A program made the translations under genes and the position numbers. The notes beneath the pieces were generated by a model that saw only the letters and a list, made by a program, of their open reading frames with translations, did no database searches and was not told the origin of the DNA. Shown here in pieces: positions 53,036 to 63,463 of a stretch of 64,000 bases of DNA. How positions within the stretch are numbered: the stretch's first letter is position 1; each line of letters starts with the position of its first letter. This stretch comes from Bedellia somnulentella (lineage: Eukaryota > Arthropoda > Insecta > Lepidoptera > Bedelliidae). The stretch is taken from positions 1,302,001 to 1,366,000 of the forward strand of contig OY755187.1 of the NCBI GenBank assembly GCA_963576735.1. Direction: 5' to 3'.

Positions 53036-53482
53036 CAGTTAATAAATTTATTGTAATAAGTTAATTTGATTTATTGTAGTAAGTTAATTTTATTTTATTG
53101 TTATAATAATTGTTATTGTTCTTAGATAGGAGCGATGACTTCAAACACGTACACGTAAACGGAGTTTTAATGGAGGAGGATGGATAAAGTTTAAAAGGAG
53201 ACATAAGCACGTTTTAATTTAGAAACCCTTATTTTACTTAATAGAAACATTTTACTTGTTTATTTCTTATTTTTAATACAGCAAAAAATGATATTTTAGT
53301 ATTTGCACTGTCTATACTTTCACACGAATGTATTGAAAAGCGGTTATTTAAATATGCGAAACACACATTCCAATCCGATTTATTTATACAGAGTATGTAT
53401 AGGATATCATAGGATCCAACTAAAATAACCCCATATTTTTATATATGTCATATCAAAATAGATAAATAAAATAAAAATTTGC

Positions 53483-53711
53483 CGTGTACTGGCGGCTTAG
53501 AATAACACTACCCCTTTCTACCGAGGCGGCTAAGGGTATAGGGGCTTTGTAAGTGGTTTTTGGGCGATGCGGTTGGAGACCCGTCACCAAAAACATTTAT
53601 TATTACCATCTTTTCCCCAATCAACTTCCGGAAATGGCTAAGTGATTTCTCATTCCAAAGGTCTGGCTACCCCGTTAAGGGATTTATAGCCGTGAGTATA
53701 TGTATGTATGT
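53483..53711 (+). mobile_element. S1 SINE, subtype c (segment B copy)
   Basis: Partner of 42448-42694, with a deletion near CTACCGAGGCGG. Confidence 0.83.
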
Positions 53712-54049
53712 AAAATATAAAATACCACAGCCCAACTTGATCTTGACCAAAATCATCTTTATTTGAAACCTAAGTCTTAAGTCAAAAGATCGCAAAAAGC
53801 CATATTCATATTAGATATGTTTTCGCCCACCCTCTTAATCAAGTTTGGTCAACATCGTAAACGCTACAATATAATATTGACCGACACACATTTGGGCAAG
53901 ATATGTTTAGTATATTTATACTTATGATATTATGCAATGGTTAGGTTGTTATAAACCTTGATAGTATTATGTGTAATGACGGAGGTCGTTGCCTAGTGGA
54001 TTGCAGGTTCGAATTCTGCGGAAAATTAATGTTTTTTAGGTGATTAAAT

Positions 54050-54270
54050 TAAATCCTTTTAATATTATAAATGTGAAAGTTTTGATGTTTGGATGTTTGT
54101 GTGTTTGAGGTGAAAAGGCTTCCCAATTACAGAATGTATATGGATGACATTTAGCAGATTGCTAGATTTATCCCGGGAAAAATAGACCAATAACGTATTC
54201 ACGCCTGATTGAACTCAGAGTACCGGAAAAATCGCCTAAAGTTTGGCGTTTGTTGAATCATCCGATCGAC
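54050..54270. repeat. Likely transposon-end fragment
   Basis: TTTTAATATTATAAATGTGA followed by a GTTTG-rich leader is a common start of lepidopteran repeats. No match elsewhere in the window fixes its class. Confidence 0.4.
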
Positions 54271-54827
54271 CGTAAATGTTTGAATCATACAATTTTCTCT
54301 TAATATAATTATTTGAATTTATATTTATTTATTATATTATATTTATACATTTACTTATTATGTTATATTCATCATTAAAGTATGTATTTTAAGTACTCTA
54401 ATTCATAATTATCTTATATATTATTAATGTATGTATTTTTAACCTTGAAAAGTAAGTATCATGTGGTTGTACATCTATCTCACATGACTCTAATTTATTG
54501 ACCTCTCCATTCAAAGGTTGTCTGGAAGAGATCGCTTTTAGTGATAAGACCGCCAATTGTACTTTTGTTAATTCATTCTGTGTATTTGTAATTGTTTTTC
54601 CATATTTGATGTACAATAAAGAGTTTTCTATTCTATTCTATTCTATCTTATTTAGGTATAATTTATTATCATAAAATATTGTTAAAATTATTTCCTAAAA
54701 TCTCTACGCATATTTTGTTATCTTGTAGTGTTTGTCTGGTGGGAATGACAATACTATTCATTTAACTTACTCAATTTCATCTGTATAAATTATTCATATC
54801 ACAACTGATGTACAATTGTTTTGTTTA
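54271..54827. other. Unannotated AT-rich stretch
   Basis: A TTCTATTCTATTCTATCT run lies near 54628. The minus-strand ORF at 54398-54616 has no recognisable features. Confidence 0.4.
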
Positions 54828-54985
54828 ACGGCGATAGGCTTGCCCCCTATCACGTGAGTACACCGACTAAGCAAAACGTGGGTACCTTCTCTGGAAACTA
54901 GATGGCGTTGCCATGTGAGTTCAGGAGTATTGGTACCTCTGCCAACCCCTTCGTGCATAAACGGCGTGAACGTTTATGTTTATGT
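54828..54985 (+). mobile_element. S2 SINE variant, 5'-truncated
   Basis: ACGGCGATAGGCTTGCCCCC, AGATGGCGTTGCCATGTGAG and GGCGTGAACGTTTATG. Same variant as 43032-43216. Confidence 0.8.
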
Positions 54986-55194
54986 TTTTCTGTATCGTCT
55001 GTATAACAATTGGTAGAAACTTTATAGGTCAAGAACTTCTCTGTATTTTTAACTTATTTGAAATATTGTGTACCGTTTGTTTCTCAAATAAATAAATAAA
55101 TAAGCAAATTTACATAACGAATGATATAGTATAGTCTGTCGGTTTCGCTAAAAAGAAAACAATAAGTAGGTATCATTCAATACCTCTGATAAAT

Positions 55195-55290
55195 AGCTTC
55201 TTCCCGTAGGTGTCGTAAAATGCGACTTAGAGTCAAAAGGATTTTTGAGCGATTGTTGGAAAATGTGCCTGAAGACTCTCCAATAATCAC
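55195..55290 (+). mobile_element. Possible S1 relic
   Basis: CTTCTTCCCGTAGGTGTCGT and GGATTTTTGAGCGATTG recall S1. Very weak. Confidence 0.35.
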
Positions 55291-55593
55291 TGCTATACAG
55301 TCATTTTGCGGCAGGGGTACTTGAAGTCGATTTCGTATGAGACGAGTGTGCTGATAACGGGACAAATACCAAAACTGTCAAATTGACTCCAGTTTTTGAG
55401 ATAAACGCTTCTAACATTTTTACTAAAAATGTCCCAGTAAATTAAACAAAAAATATTTAAACATAATTTTTATTGTTTATTTTTATTAAAAATACGCAAA
55501 AATATGAGTTTAGAATGCTCTTAACTATTGTAACAAACGAAGATCATGGAAAACTTTTTCTTTGAGATTTTCTCTTATTTATTGAGTTACTTT

Positions 55594-56147
55594 TTACTTA
55601 TTGAGTTCCTCTTGAGAAAATCCAGGTTTCATAGAAACTTTTTCTTCGAAATCACTTCCACTGCTGCTCGATTGACCGCTTGATCCCACTATCATTTCAA
55701 AATCATCACAATTTGATGTCGATGGTCTTGAAAAAACAGAGATTGGCAAATCATCACTGTGAGATACTGGGGGTAAAGCCGATTTCCCACTTGGGTAAAC
55801 CCAAGTACGTTTTTTGTATCGGTTAATACTTTTTACATTTGCGACACAAAAGTTACAGTCATTGAAATTATTACTTGGCTCATCCCACATCATCGGCACT
55901 CCAAATCGTAACCCTTTACGTCCTCTTTGGCTCCGGTGACGCTTAGATTCTACGCACACGGCTTGCACACGATGTTTGGCACCCAATATTTATTCTTTTG
56001 CACTAGTGGTATCCCAAAATATTCTTTGTAGGCATTTTTTACAAACTCTGTGATCTTTTTTCTTTGCCTTTGTAAACTAAAATTGCCACAAATAAAACAA
56101 AAACTGTTAGGATCGTTGACACAAGGTTTACGTGGAAAACTCATGTT
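55594..56147 (-). pseudogene. Cys-rich protein of a widespread arthropod family, frameshifted
   Basis: Minus-strand reading from ATG near 56147 gives SFPRKPCVNDPNSFCFICG, then ITEFVKNAYKEYFGIPLV, YWVPNIVCKPC and a stop at about 55950. The shifted frame continues with RKGLRFGVPMMWDEPSNN, DCNFCVANVKSINR and a serine-rich stretch ending FSQEELNK at 55594. Paired cysteines (CFIC, CKPC, CNFC) suggest zinc binding. I recall many intronless relatives of this type in arthropods, function unknown to me, possibly mobile-element-derived. A two-base frameshift near 55953 and the early end relative to the remembered family make a pseudogene likely. An assembly error at one base pair run would be the alternative. 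Confidence 0.6.
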
Positions 56148-56474
56148 TTTGCAAGGGAAAATGCACTTTAACACAATAAAATAGATAAGAACTGATAACT
56201 TTAGGGTCTGATAGCTATTAAGTACAGCTGTTGTAACTAAATTCGAGAAAAGATAACAAACTTAAGTAAAAGCAAATCAATTAACCACAATTTTGGTAGG
56301 GTTGTTTGATTTTTTTCAATTATTTCTTACGATCCGTTTATCTCAATAACCAGAGTGAATCAAAATTAATTAAGTATGCAGCCTGTATGTCTTATATGAG
56401 TATTAACAAAAACTATTAACAAAATCCCTGCCGCAGATTTTTTTAATTTTTTTGTATAGCAGTGTAATGTTTAT
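56148..56474. other. Upstream flank of the Cys-rich pseudogene
   Basis: AT-rich. A minus-strand promoter could lie here, but no TATA/initiator pair is convincing. Confidence 0.35.
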
Positions 56475-56477
56475 TTT

Positions 56478-56552
56478 TCCTTCACGTAACTTCCAAAAAG
56501 GGCTGTAGAATATGTGATTCTGAAGCTCTGGCTACCCCTTGTAGGGATTTAT
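56478..56552 (+). mobile_element. S1 SINE 3' fragment
   Basis: TTCACGTAACTTCCAAAAAG to CCCCTTGTAGGGATTTATA, then the S2 tail begins. Confidence 0.68.
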
Positions 56553-56557
56553 AACAT

Positions 56558-56926
56558 ATAACATAAACATAACATAAACGTTCACGCCGAATATCCCCGA
56601 AGGGGTTGGCAGAGGTACTAATACTTCTGAACATCACGTGACTTTGTCACCTGGTGTTCGGAGTACCCACGTTTTGCATGGACAGTGTACTCACGTGATA
56701 GGGGGCAGGCCTATCGCCGTTTTGTACGAATACACTGTCACATGACTAAGTAAAACTCAGCCATGTGGGTTTCCTCACGATGTTTTCCCTCACCGTTAAC
56801 AACCATGATAAATTAACCACACATATATCTTTAGAAAAGACAAATTGGTGTAGGCCCGACCCAGGATTTGAACACTAGTCGTTTGCACGATAACCGAGTG
56901 TTCTACCCACTGGGCTATCACGGTTG
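56558..56926 (-). mobile_element. S2 SINE, full length
   Basis: ACATAAACATAACATAAACG tail, head CTACCCACTGGGCTATCACG. It forms an inverted pair with the S2 at 57466-57836. Confidence 0.9.
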
Positions 56927-56977
56927 CTTTTTATTAATGGATGGTTTTTTTATTGATACTGGGCTATCACAACCGTT

Positions 56978-57461
56978 GCAATTCTATAAAGTAAGTAAGC
57001 ATGTAGGCATGCATATAGGCATGCATCAGGCATTTAGGGCTCGCTCCGCTGCGCTACGCTCGCTCGTTTTATACATAATCTAACCTAACCTAACCTAATT
57101 AAATGTGACCACCTAACTTTTCTTTGTCTGCAGGGGGCTTTCGTTCCCCGACCCACCCCCCGACATGCAAACAAGCGAGCAAGTATACATACAAACGGGC
57201 TTGCATCGTTACTATCTGCCAAACTATTTATCGAACTGCCCATTCCATTATTTTGACCGCCCATTTAAGTATTGGACTACTCAATTATTTTTAGAATTGA
57301 CATTGTATGAGAAAATAACCGACTAATATATTTTTTATTACTGTCTATGTTTTACTGTCACAATAATTATTCAACCGCCATTAAATTAAATAACTGCTCA
57401 ATATGTTTTTCAACTAATCATAATAACATCTCGAATCTTTAAATAACAGCTCAAAAAATTA
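56978..57461 (+). repeat. 484-bp direct repeat, copy 1
   Basis: Identical by eye to 58214-58697 with a constant 1236-bp offset. Contains GCATGTAGGCATGCATATAG, CGCTCCGCTGCGCTACGCTC, three CCTAA units, GCAGGGGGCTTTCGTTCCCC and an AT-rich half with CCGCCCATTTAAG-like words. Confidence 0.92.
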
Positions 57462-57465
57462 TCAC

Positions 57466-57836
57466 AACCGTGATAGCCCAGTGGGTAGAACACTTGGTTA
57501 TCGTGCAAGCGACTAGTGTTCGAATCCTGGGTCGGGCCTACACCAATTTGTCTTTTCTAAAGACATATGTGTGGTTAATTTATCATGGTTGTTAACGGTG
57601 AGGGAAAACATCGTGAGGAAACCCACATGGCTGAGTTGTACTTAGTCATGCGACAGTGTATTCGTACAAAACGGCGATAGGCCTGCCCCCTATCACGTGA
57701 GTACACTGTCCATGCAAAACGTGGGTACTCTGAACACCAGATGACAAAGTCACGTGATGTTCAGAAGGATTAGTACCTCTGCCAACCCCTTCGGGGATAT
57801 TCGGCGTGAACGTTTATGTTATGTTATGTTATGTTT
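57466..57836 (+). mobile_element. S2 SINE, full length
   Basis: Head AACCGTGATAGCCCAGTGGG (A box) and GTGTTCGAATCCTGG (B box), tail of TTATG units. Best-preserved sense copy in the window. Confidence 0.92.
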
Positions 57837-58213
57837 TTTTATTATTAATGGTTGGATTTATAACTGTGAGTATAAGTATGTATATACTTTGTTATTGCTG
57901 TTAATATACTCAGTTTATATTTGTAAGTTTAGAAAAGTATATTAAAATTATAAAATGGCACTGATTTAAAGAGGCAGTTGTATATAGCGGTTTTTGTAAG
58001 TTAGAAATTATAAATGGCACGTTTAATAACTAGATCAGCAGTTAAAAGTAAGCAGTAAAGTAAACAAAAATGAGTAATAAAAAATAATGAAATGGATCAG
58101 TGAATATATAATTGAGTAGGAAAATAATTAAATGGGCTGTTAAAAATATTGAATGGGCGGTTACGCGTGGGCAGTAATAAATCGGAATTTGTCGGTAAGA
58201 AATCTCATTCTAA
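57837..58213. other. Sequence between the 484-bp repeats
   Basis: Contains AAATGGGCTG, AATGGGCGGTTACG and AATTGAGTAGG, roughly complementary in style to words in the repeats' AT-rich half (AACCGCC, GCCCATT, ACTCAATT). Confidence 0.5.
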
Positions 58214-58697
58214 GCAATTCTATAAAGTAAGTAAGCATGTAGGCATGCATATAGGCATGCATCAGGCATTTAGGGCTCGCTCCGCTGCGCTACGCTCGCT
58301 CGTTTTATACATAATCTAACCTAACCTAACCTAATTAAATGTGACCACCTAACTTTTCTTTGTCTGCAGGGGGCTTTCGTTCCCCGACCCACCCCCCGAC
58401 ATGCAAACAAGCGAGCAAGTATACATACAAACGGGCTTGCATCGTTACTATCTGCCAAACTATTTATCGAACTGCCCATTCCATTATTTTGACCGCCCAT
58501 TTAAGTATTGGACTACTCAATTATTTTTAGAATTGACATTGTATGAGAAAATAACCGACTAATATATTTTTTATTACTGTCTATGTTTTACTGTCACAAT
58601 AATTATTCAACCGCCATTAAATTAAATAACTGCTCAATATGTTTTTCAACTAATCATAATAACATCTCGAATCTTTAAATAACAGCTCAAAAAATTA
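58214..58697 (+). repeat. 484-bp direct repeat, copy 2
   Basis: Second copy, no indels relative to 56978-57461. Confidence 0.92.
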
Positions 58698-58839
58698 GTT
58701 CCCTTATAAAATTACCTTAGACTAATAAGAAATTTCTAAGCCATTTGCAAACAGTCTCTAACTGCATCGCCTAAAAGTAATAAGTATTTCATGATATTTA
58801 AAATCTTGTGATGAATGCTAGCTTCCATGATAACAGCCT

Positions 58840-58925
58840 CCATGGTTAAACAGTTTCAGTATTTAGCTTACAACCCGGCAGTCTCGGGTTCGATTTCTGG
58901 ATGTTCACTGTTTCTCAATGTGTTA
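58840..58925 (+). repeat. tRNA-like SINE relic
   Basis: AACAGCCTCCATGGTTAAAC and TCTCGGGTTCGATTTCTGG look like decayed A and B boxes of an S3-like head. Confidence 0.45.
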
Positions 58926-58942
58926 AAAACATGTTCTCAATT

Positions 58943-59306
58943 TATATAAACATAAACATAACATAAACGTTCACGCCGACTATCCCCGAAGGGGTTGGCA
59001 GAGGTACTAATACTTCTGAACATCACGTGACTTTGTCACCTGGTGTTCAGAGTACCCACGTTTTGCATGGACAGTGTACTCACGTGATAGGGGGCAGGCC
59101 TATCGCCGTTTTGTACGAATACACTGTCACATGACTAAGTACAACTCAGCCATGTGGGTTTCCTCACGATGTTTTCCCTCATCGTTAACAACCATGATAA
59201 ATTCACCACACATACGTCTTTAGAAAAGACAAAGGCCCGACCCAGGATTTGAACACTAGTCGTTTGCACGATAACCGAGTGTTCTACCCACTGGGCTATC
59301 ACCGTT
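58943..59306 (-). mobile_element. S2 SINE, full length
   Basis: ATAAACATAACATAAACGTTC tail region, head CACTGGGCTATCACCG in antisense. Confidence 0.88.
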
Positions 59307-59800
59307 GCCCTATTTGTTGTACCTATATGTAAGTTTGGAAAGTATTGTAGGCTGGTGCTGTAAATCACCTGGCTATCAGAAAATTAAGATGATTCTGCTT
59401 CTGTGTAGTGCCGGCTTAGAATGTCGCTACCCCTTTCTACCCACGGGTGTCGTAAGAGGCGACTAAGGGTATTGGGGCTTTTTATTGGATTTTTGGGCGA
59501 TGCGGTTGGAGACCCATCACCAAAAACCTTTATTTTACCATCTTTTCCCCACTCAACTTCCAAAGGTGGCTGAGGAATTTATAATTCCTTAGCTCTGGCT
59601 ACCCCTTTTAGGGAATTAAAGCCGTGAGTATATGTATGTATGTGTATGATATTCCGTGCTTCACAAGGCATATAGATTGGTTCCGGATTCCATATAGTAA
59701 TTGTAGAAATCTGCCAACCCCCACTAAGACAGCGTGGTGGTCCATGGTCAAGACATCCTGTTCAGCCCGTGCCTCTCGGAGAAGACATAAATGGGAGCTG
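59307..59800 (+). mobile_element. S3 SINE body relic split by S1
   Basis: GTTTGGAAAGTATTGTAGGC and AGAAAATTAAGATGATTC precede the S1. ATATTCCGTGCTTCACAAGG and AATCTGCCAACCCC follow it. Confidence 0.65.
59401..59643 (+). mobile_element. S1 SINE, subtype b/a mosaic
   Basis: The head has subtype b bases (TGCCGGCTTAGAATGTCGCT, CCCACGGGTGTCG), while the later part resembles subtype a (ACCAAAAACCTTTATTTTAC). Full tail. Confidence 0.83.
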
Positions 59801-59865
59801 GTAAAGTTCACATGATATGGTAATTCCGCCACGCCTAATAGAGTATACAGCTTAAGAGAGGCTAT

Positions 59866-60102
59866 TTACATACATACATACATATAATCACGGCTATATT
59901 TCCCTTGAAGGGATAATTATAAATTCCTCAGCCACTTTTGGAAGTTGAGTGGGGAAAAGATGGTAAAAATAAAGGTTTTTGGTGATGGGTCTCCAACCGC
60001 ATCGCCCAAAAATCCAATTGAAAGCCCCAATACCCTTAGTCACCTCTTACAACACCCGTGGGTAGAAAGGGGTAGCGACATTCTAAGCCGGCACTACATG
60101 GC
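59866..60102 (-). mobile_element. S1 SINE, full length
   Basis: TTACATACATACATACATAT to GCCGGCACTACATGGC, with a short deletion in the CTCTGGC region. Confidence 0.82.
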
Positions 60103-60176
60103 AATTCTTTGTCTTATAATAACGCTAAAAGGTTTATGTATAGGTATTTAAAAAACATATGCCAAATTGACGTCAT

Positions 60177-60264
60177 TCATGTCATGACATTTGGATGAAA
60201 ATGGGCGGAGCTTAACGCGCATGAGCCTGAAAACTCCGCCCACTCGCCCCCGCACCCCGCTAAC
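60177..60264 (+). promoter_or_regulatory. GC-rich upstream region with palindromes
   Basis: ATGTCATGACAT is a 12-bp palindrome near 60177. GGGCGGAG near 60205 and CTCCGCCC near 60234 form an inverted pair flanking an ACGCGCATG core. GC content rises sharply against the AT-rich surroundings, right before the TATA box. Confidence 0.65.
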
Positions 60265-60274
60265 TATATAAAAG
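60265..60274 (+). promoter_or_regulatory. TATA box
   Basis: TATATAAAAG starts 32 bp before the initiator A at 60297, the standard spacing for RNA polymerase II. Confidence 0.8.
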
Positions 60275-60296
60275 CCTGAACAGAGGCTTTTCTTTC

Positions 60297-60367
60297 AGTA
60301 ACCGTAGTAAGCTATCCCGTAGAGCTTACTGAAAGTTCTCAAAAAGTTTGCGTCGAGTGTTTTCGTG
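60297..60367 (+). other. Predicted non-coding first exon, start site to splice donor
   Basis: The initiator TCAGT at 60295-60299 fits the arthropod TCA+1KTY-type start. There is no ATG before the donor GTG/GTAAGT at 60367/60368. The transcript start can fold two competing ways: CTTTCAGTAA with TTACTGAAAG (10 bp), or AGTAAGCT with AGCTTACT (8 bp); both use 60326-60330. No downstream coding exon was recognised before the window ends. Confidence 0.65.
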
Positions 60368-60373
60368 GTAAGT

Positions 60374-60667
60374 TTTACTGTTAAATTCACTTATTTCAGG
60401 TTTATGTACTAATTTGCGGTCTATTTATATGTGAAAATTGTTAAAACTTGTATTTTGGTAATTTTATAGTTGGAAAACTAATATTCTATCGAAATAATTA
60501 CAAAAAACAAGCGTAATAATATATTAATTTAATTATAAGCAATATTCATGGCCAATATTTAACGACTTGTAATTAATTAATAAATGTATGAATTGCAAAC
60601 GTCACAAAATACCACAAAAACATATGCTATAATATTTGATATGTAATGAAAATAATAGTAATAATAG
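60374..60667 (+). other. Start of the predicted intron
   Basis: AT-rich, nothing else seen. Confidence 0.4.
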
Positions 60668-60916
60668 TGCTGTTTTGTGTCGGCTTAGAATAGCACCACC
60701 CCATATCTTCCGGTGGGTGTACGTAAGAGGCGACTAACGGTATTGGGGCTTTTAGGGGATTTTTGGGCGATGCGGTTGGAGAACCATCACCAACAACCTT
60801 TATTTCACCATATTTTCCCCACGCAACTTCCAAAAGTGGCTGAGGAATTTCTTATTCCCTAGCCCTGGTAACCCCTTCAAGGGATTTATAGCCGTGAGTA
60901 TATGTATGTATGTATG
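60668..60916 (+). mobile_element. S1 SINE, full length, subtype a
   Basis: GTGCTGTTTTGTGTCGGCTTAG head, full TATG tail. Confidence 0.85.
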
Positions 60917-61442
60917 CATAATCATAATAATATTTAATTTACAAAGATGACATTCAAAAGCTTTTATCACACATATTTTGAGGTCATCAAATGTAATAAA
61001 CCTGTAAATCAAAATGCTTTAAAAAAGGTTTACTATTCAGTTTCGCGTCGTACAAATGTCAATATTTTACCACAACGCGTATACTTCAGTGGGGGTTCAT
61101 CTATTCAAATGCATTGATGTACCAAAAATCATTTCCCATTTATTTAAAGTTTGCAAAAGGAAATATAAGTAAATTATTATACAGACTGTGCTATACATAG
61201 AACCAAACCCAGATGGATGCAGGATGTACATTATTAGTTTATCGATTTTTTCTAAAATAGGTACTTAAAACAATATAATCAAAAAATTACTGTTAAAATT
61301 ATACATACTCTCATACTCGTATTGCACTTGATCATGGTCATCACTATTACATTTTACATAGGTATCTATTACATTTTTATAGTGAACAATGGAATGATAT
61401 CACTTTTAAAATAATTTTGAGAATATAACGAGCTTAATCAAA
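60917..61442. other. AT-rich stretch
   Basis: No exon-like open frame with splice sites was recognised here. Confidence 0.4.
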
Positions 61443-61685
61443 TACATACATATATACTCATGGCCACAAATCCCTTGAAGGCGTAGCCAGAGCTACAGAA
61501 TTATAAATTACGCAGCCACTTTTGGAAGTTGCGTGGGAAAAAGATGGTGAAATAAAGGTTGGTGGTGATATAAGTCTTCAACCGCATCGCCCAAAATCCA
61601 TTTAAAGCCCCATTATCTTTAGTCGCCTCTTAGTTAAACCCACCGGAAGAGATAGGGTAGTGCTATTCTAAGCCTACTACACAGC
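61443..61685 (-). mobile_element. S1 SINE, diverged
   Basis: ATACATACATATATACTCATG to CCTACTACACAGC. Confidence 0.8.
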
Positions 61686-61899
61686 TTATTCTAATGAAGT
61701 AAAATAAATCACTGTTAAAATTATAAATTTTTAAATAAATAAAACGTCTTTAAGCATCAGACTTTCGACGAATCTGGTACATTATATATTTTTTTTCTGG
61801 CTCAATACAACCGGCAGAATAAATTATATCTTCCTTTTCTGAACCTTCTACATACTCCGTTGAGTTCGTATTTAGTTTGCACAAGTACATACACACTAA

Positions 61900-62130
61900 T
61901 ATATATATATATATATATATATACTCACGGCTATTAATTCCAAAATAGGAAAGCCATAGTTTCAGAATTGAAAATCCCTCAGCCACGTTAAGAAGTTACT
62001 TGGGGAAAAGATAATAAAATTAAACTAATCGTATCATTCGTGAAGGGTCTTTGCCCATACCGCCCAAAAACTAGTTAAAATACCTCCGCCCCTAAACCGT
62101 CTTCTACGCCATCCGACGCAAGAAAATGGG
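61900..62130 (-). mobile_element. S1 SINE, degenerate, after a TA repeat
   Basis: (TA)n at 61900-61922, then CTCACGGCTATTAATTCC, AAAATCCCTCAGCCACG and CATACCGCCCAAAAAC. Head mostly lost. Confidence 0.6.
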
Positions 62131-62230
62131 ATTAAAAAAGTGTTATACGATATTCTAAATCTTAAAACCTTAAACCACGCAACAAGAAAAGCCATGTCTT
62201 TTTTTTTTCTGTAATCACATGATAAATTTA

Positions 62231-62503
62231 CGTATAGTGCCGAGTTGTACCTTCTGGCTTAGAATGTCACTACGTCTTTCTACCCACGGTTATCGTAAGA
62301 GGCGATTGGGTATGCGGCTATTTAAGTGGTTTTTGGGCGATGCAGTTGGAGACACATCACCAACGATACTTTATTTTAACCATCTTTTCCCCTATCAACT
62401 TCCAAAGGTGGTTGAGGAGTTTCTAGCTCAGAAGCTCTGGCAAAAAAGGGCTTTTTTGGGATGTATGCCCGTGAGTATATGTATGAACGAGTATGTATGT
62501 GTC
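62231..62503 (+). mobile_element. S1 SINE, subtype b, with a small insertion in its head
   Basis: ACGTATAGTGCCGAG, then TTGTACCTTCTGGCTTAG, CACCAACGATACTTTATTTT and tail GTGAGTATATGTATG. Confidence 0.78.
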
Positions 62504-62665
62504 TAAATCTTCACCACATATCTAAACCACAGAAAAATCAAATCACGTTATACCTAATCACACGTATAAAGCACACGTCTTTATAAACTTGATTTCAATT
62601 TCACAAAAATACGTTAGGTAAATTATGTTAAACGTCATATCTATAACGATCATATTTAGATACCT

Positions 62666-62911
62666 TACATACATACATATACTTACGGCTATGAATCCCT
62701 TGAAGGGGTAGCCAGAGCTAGGGAATTAGAAATTAGTCAGCCACTTTTGGAAATTGCGTGGGGAACAGATGGTGAAATAAAGGTTGTTGGTGATGGGTCT
62801 CACACTGCATCGCCCAAAAATCCTTTAATAGCCCCAATACCGTTAGTTGCCTCTTTCGTACACCCACTGGAAGAAATGGCGTGGTGCTATTCTAAGCCGA
62901 CACTACGCGAC
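62666..62911 (-). mobile_element. S1 SINE, full length, subtype a
   Basis: TACATACATACATATACTTAC to CCGACACTACGCG. Confidence 0.83.
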
Positions 62912-63179
62912 TAGATATCATATTTAAAATATCAAAAGATCTCCTCCTCCAAAATGTCACCGGCACGATTCTCCCGTGATCTTAATTAGTCTACTAAAAA
63001 TTACCAGATATAATGGATACTTGATTACAGTGTACCTCCGTAATCTAATTTTCACGAAATTTTGTTGAGGTAATTAAGGTAGGTAATGAGATATTTGAGG
63101 CTTGACAGGTCGACCGTTTTCAATCTGCTAGCCGAAACTAGTATCTGATGTATTTTATAAAATACGTCATATTTATAAT

Positions 63180-63420
63180 TGCCGAGTAGTGCCGGCTTAT
63201 GCCACTACCCATTTCTACCCACGGGGGTCGTAGGAGGTTACTAAGGGTATGGGGCTTTTAAAGTGATTTTTGGGTGATGTGGTTGGAGACCCATCGTAAC
63301 GATACTTTATTTCTACTATCTTATCCACTATCAACTTCCAAATGTGGCTAAGGAGTTTCTCTCTCTTTTTTGAAGCTCTGGCTACCCTTTTTGGGATTAT
63401 GGCCATGAGTATATGTATGT
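63180..63420 (+). mobile_element. S1 SINE, subtype b, with short deletions
   Basis: TGCCGAGTAGTGCCGGCTTA, CCCACGGGGGTCG, AACGATACTTTATTTC and the TATG tail. Confidence 0.8.
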
Positions 63421-63463
63421 ATACTTAATATTACTAATTCATAAAATTAAAAAAAATTAAAAG

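Larger units (their letters stand above)
43394..54034 (+). repeat. Segment B of the long direct duplication
   Basis: Counterpart of 29692-43015. It lies immediately downstream of segment A in the same orientation. B-specific insertions are at 43482, 44830, 48077, 48609 and 50439. Confidence 0.85.

Noticed and set aside
57076..57100. Telomere repeat (TTAGG)n
   Set aside because: Only about three units, and present identically in both 484-bp copies; it belongs to the repeat family and not to a telomere.
56978..58697. An LTR retrotransposon with 484-bp LTRs
   Set aside because: No TG..CA ends, no primer-binding site or gag-pol, no target duplication found, and a single diverged relative is internal sequence only.
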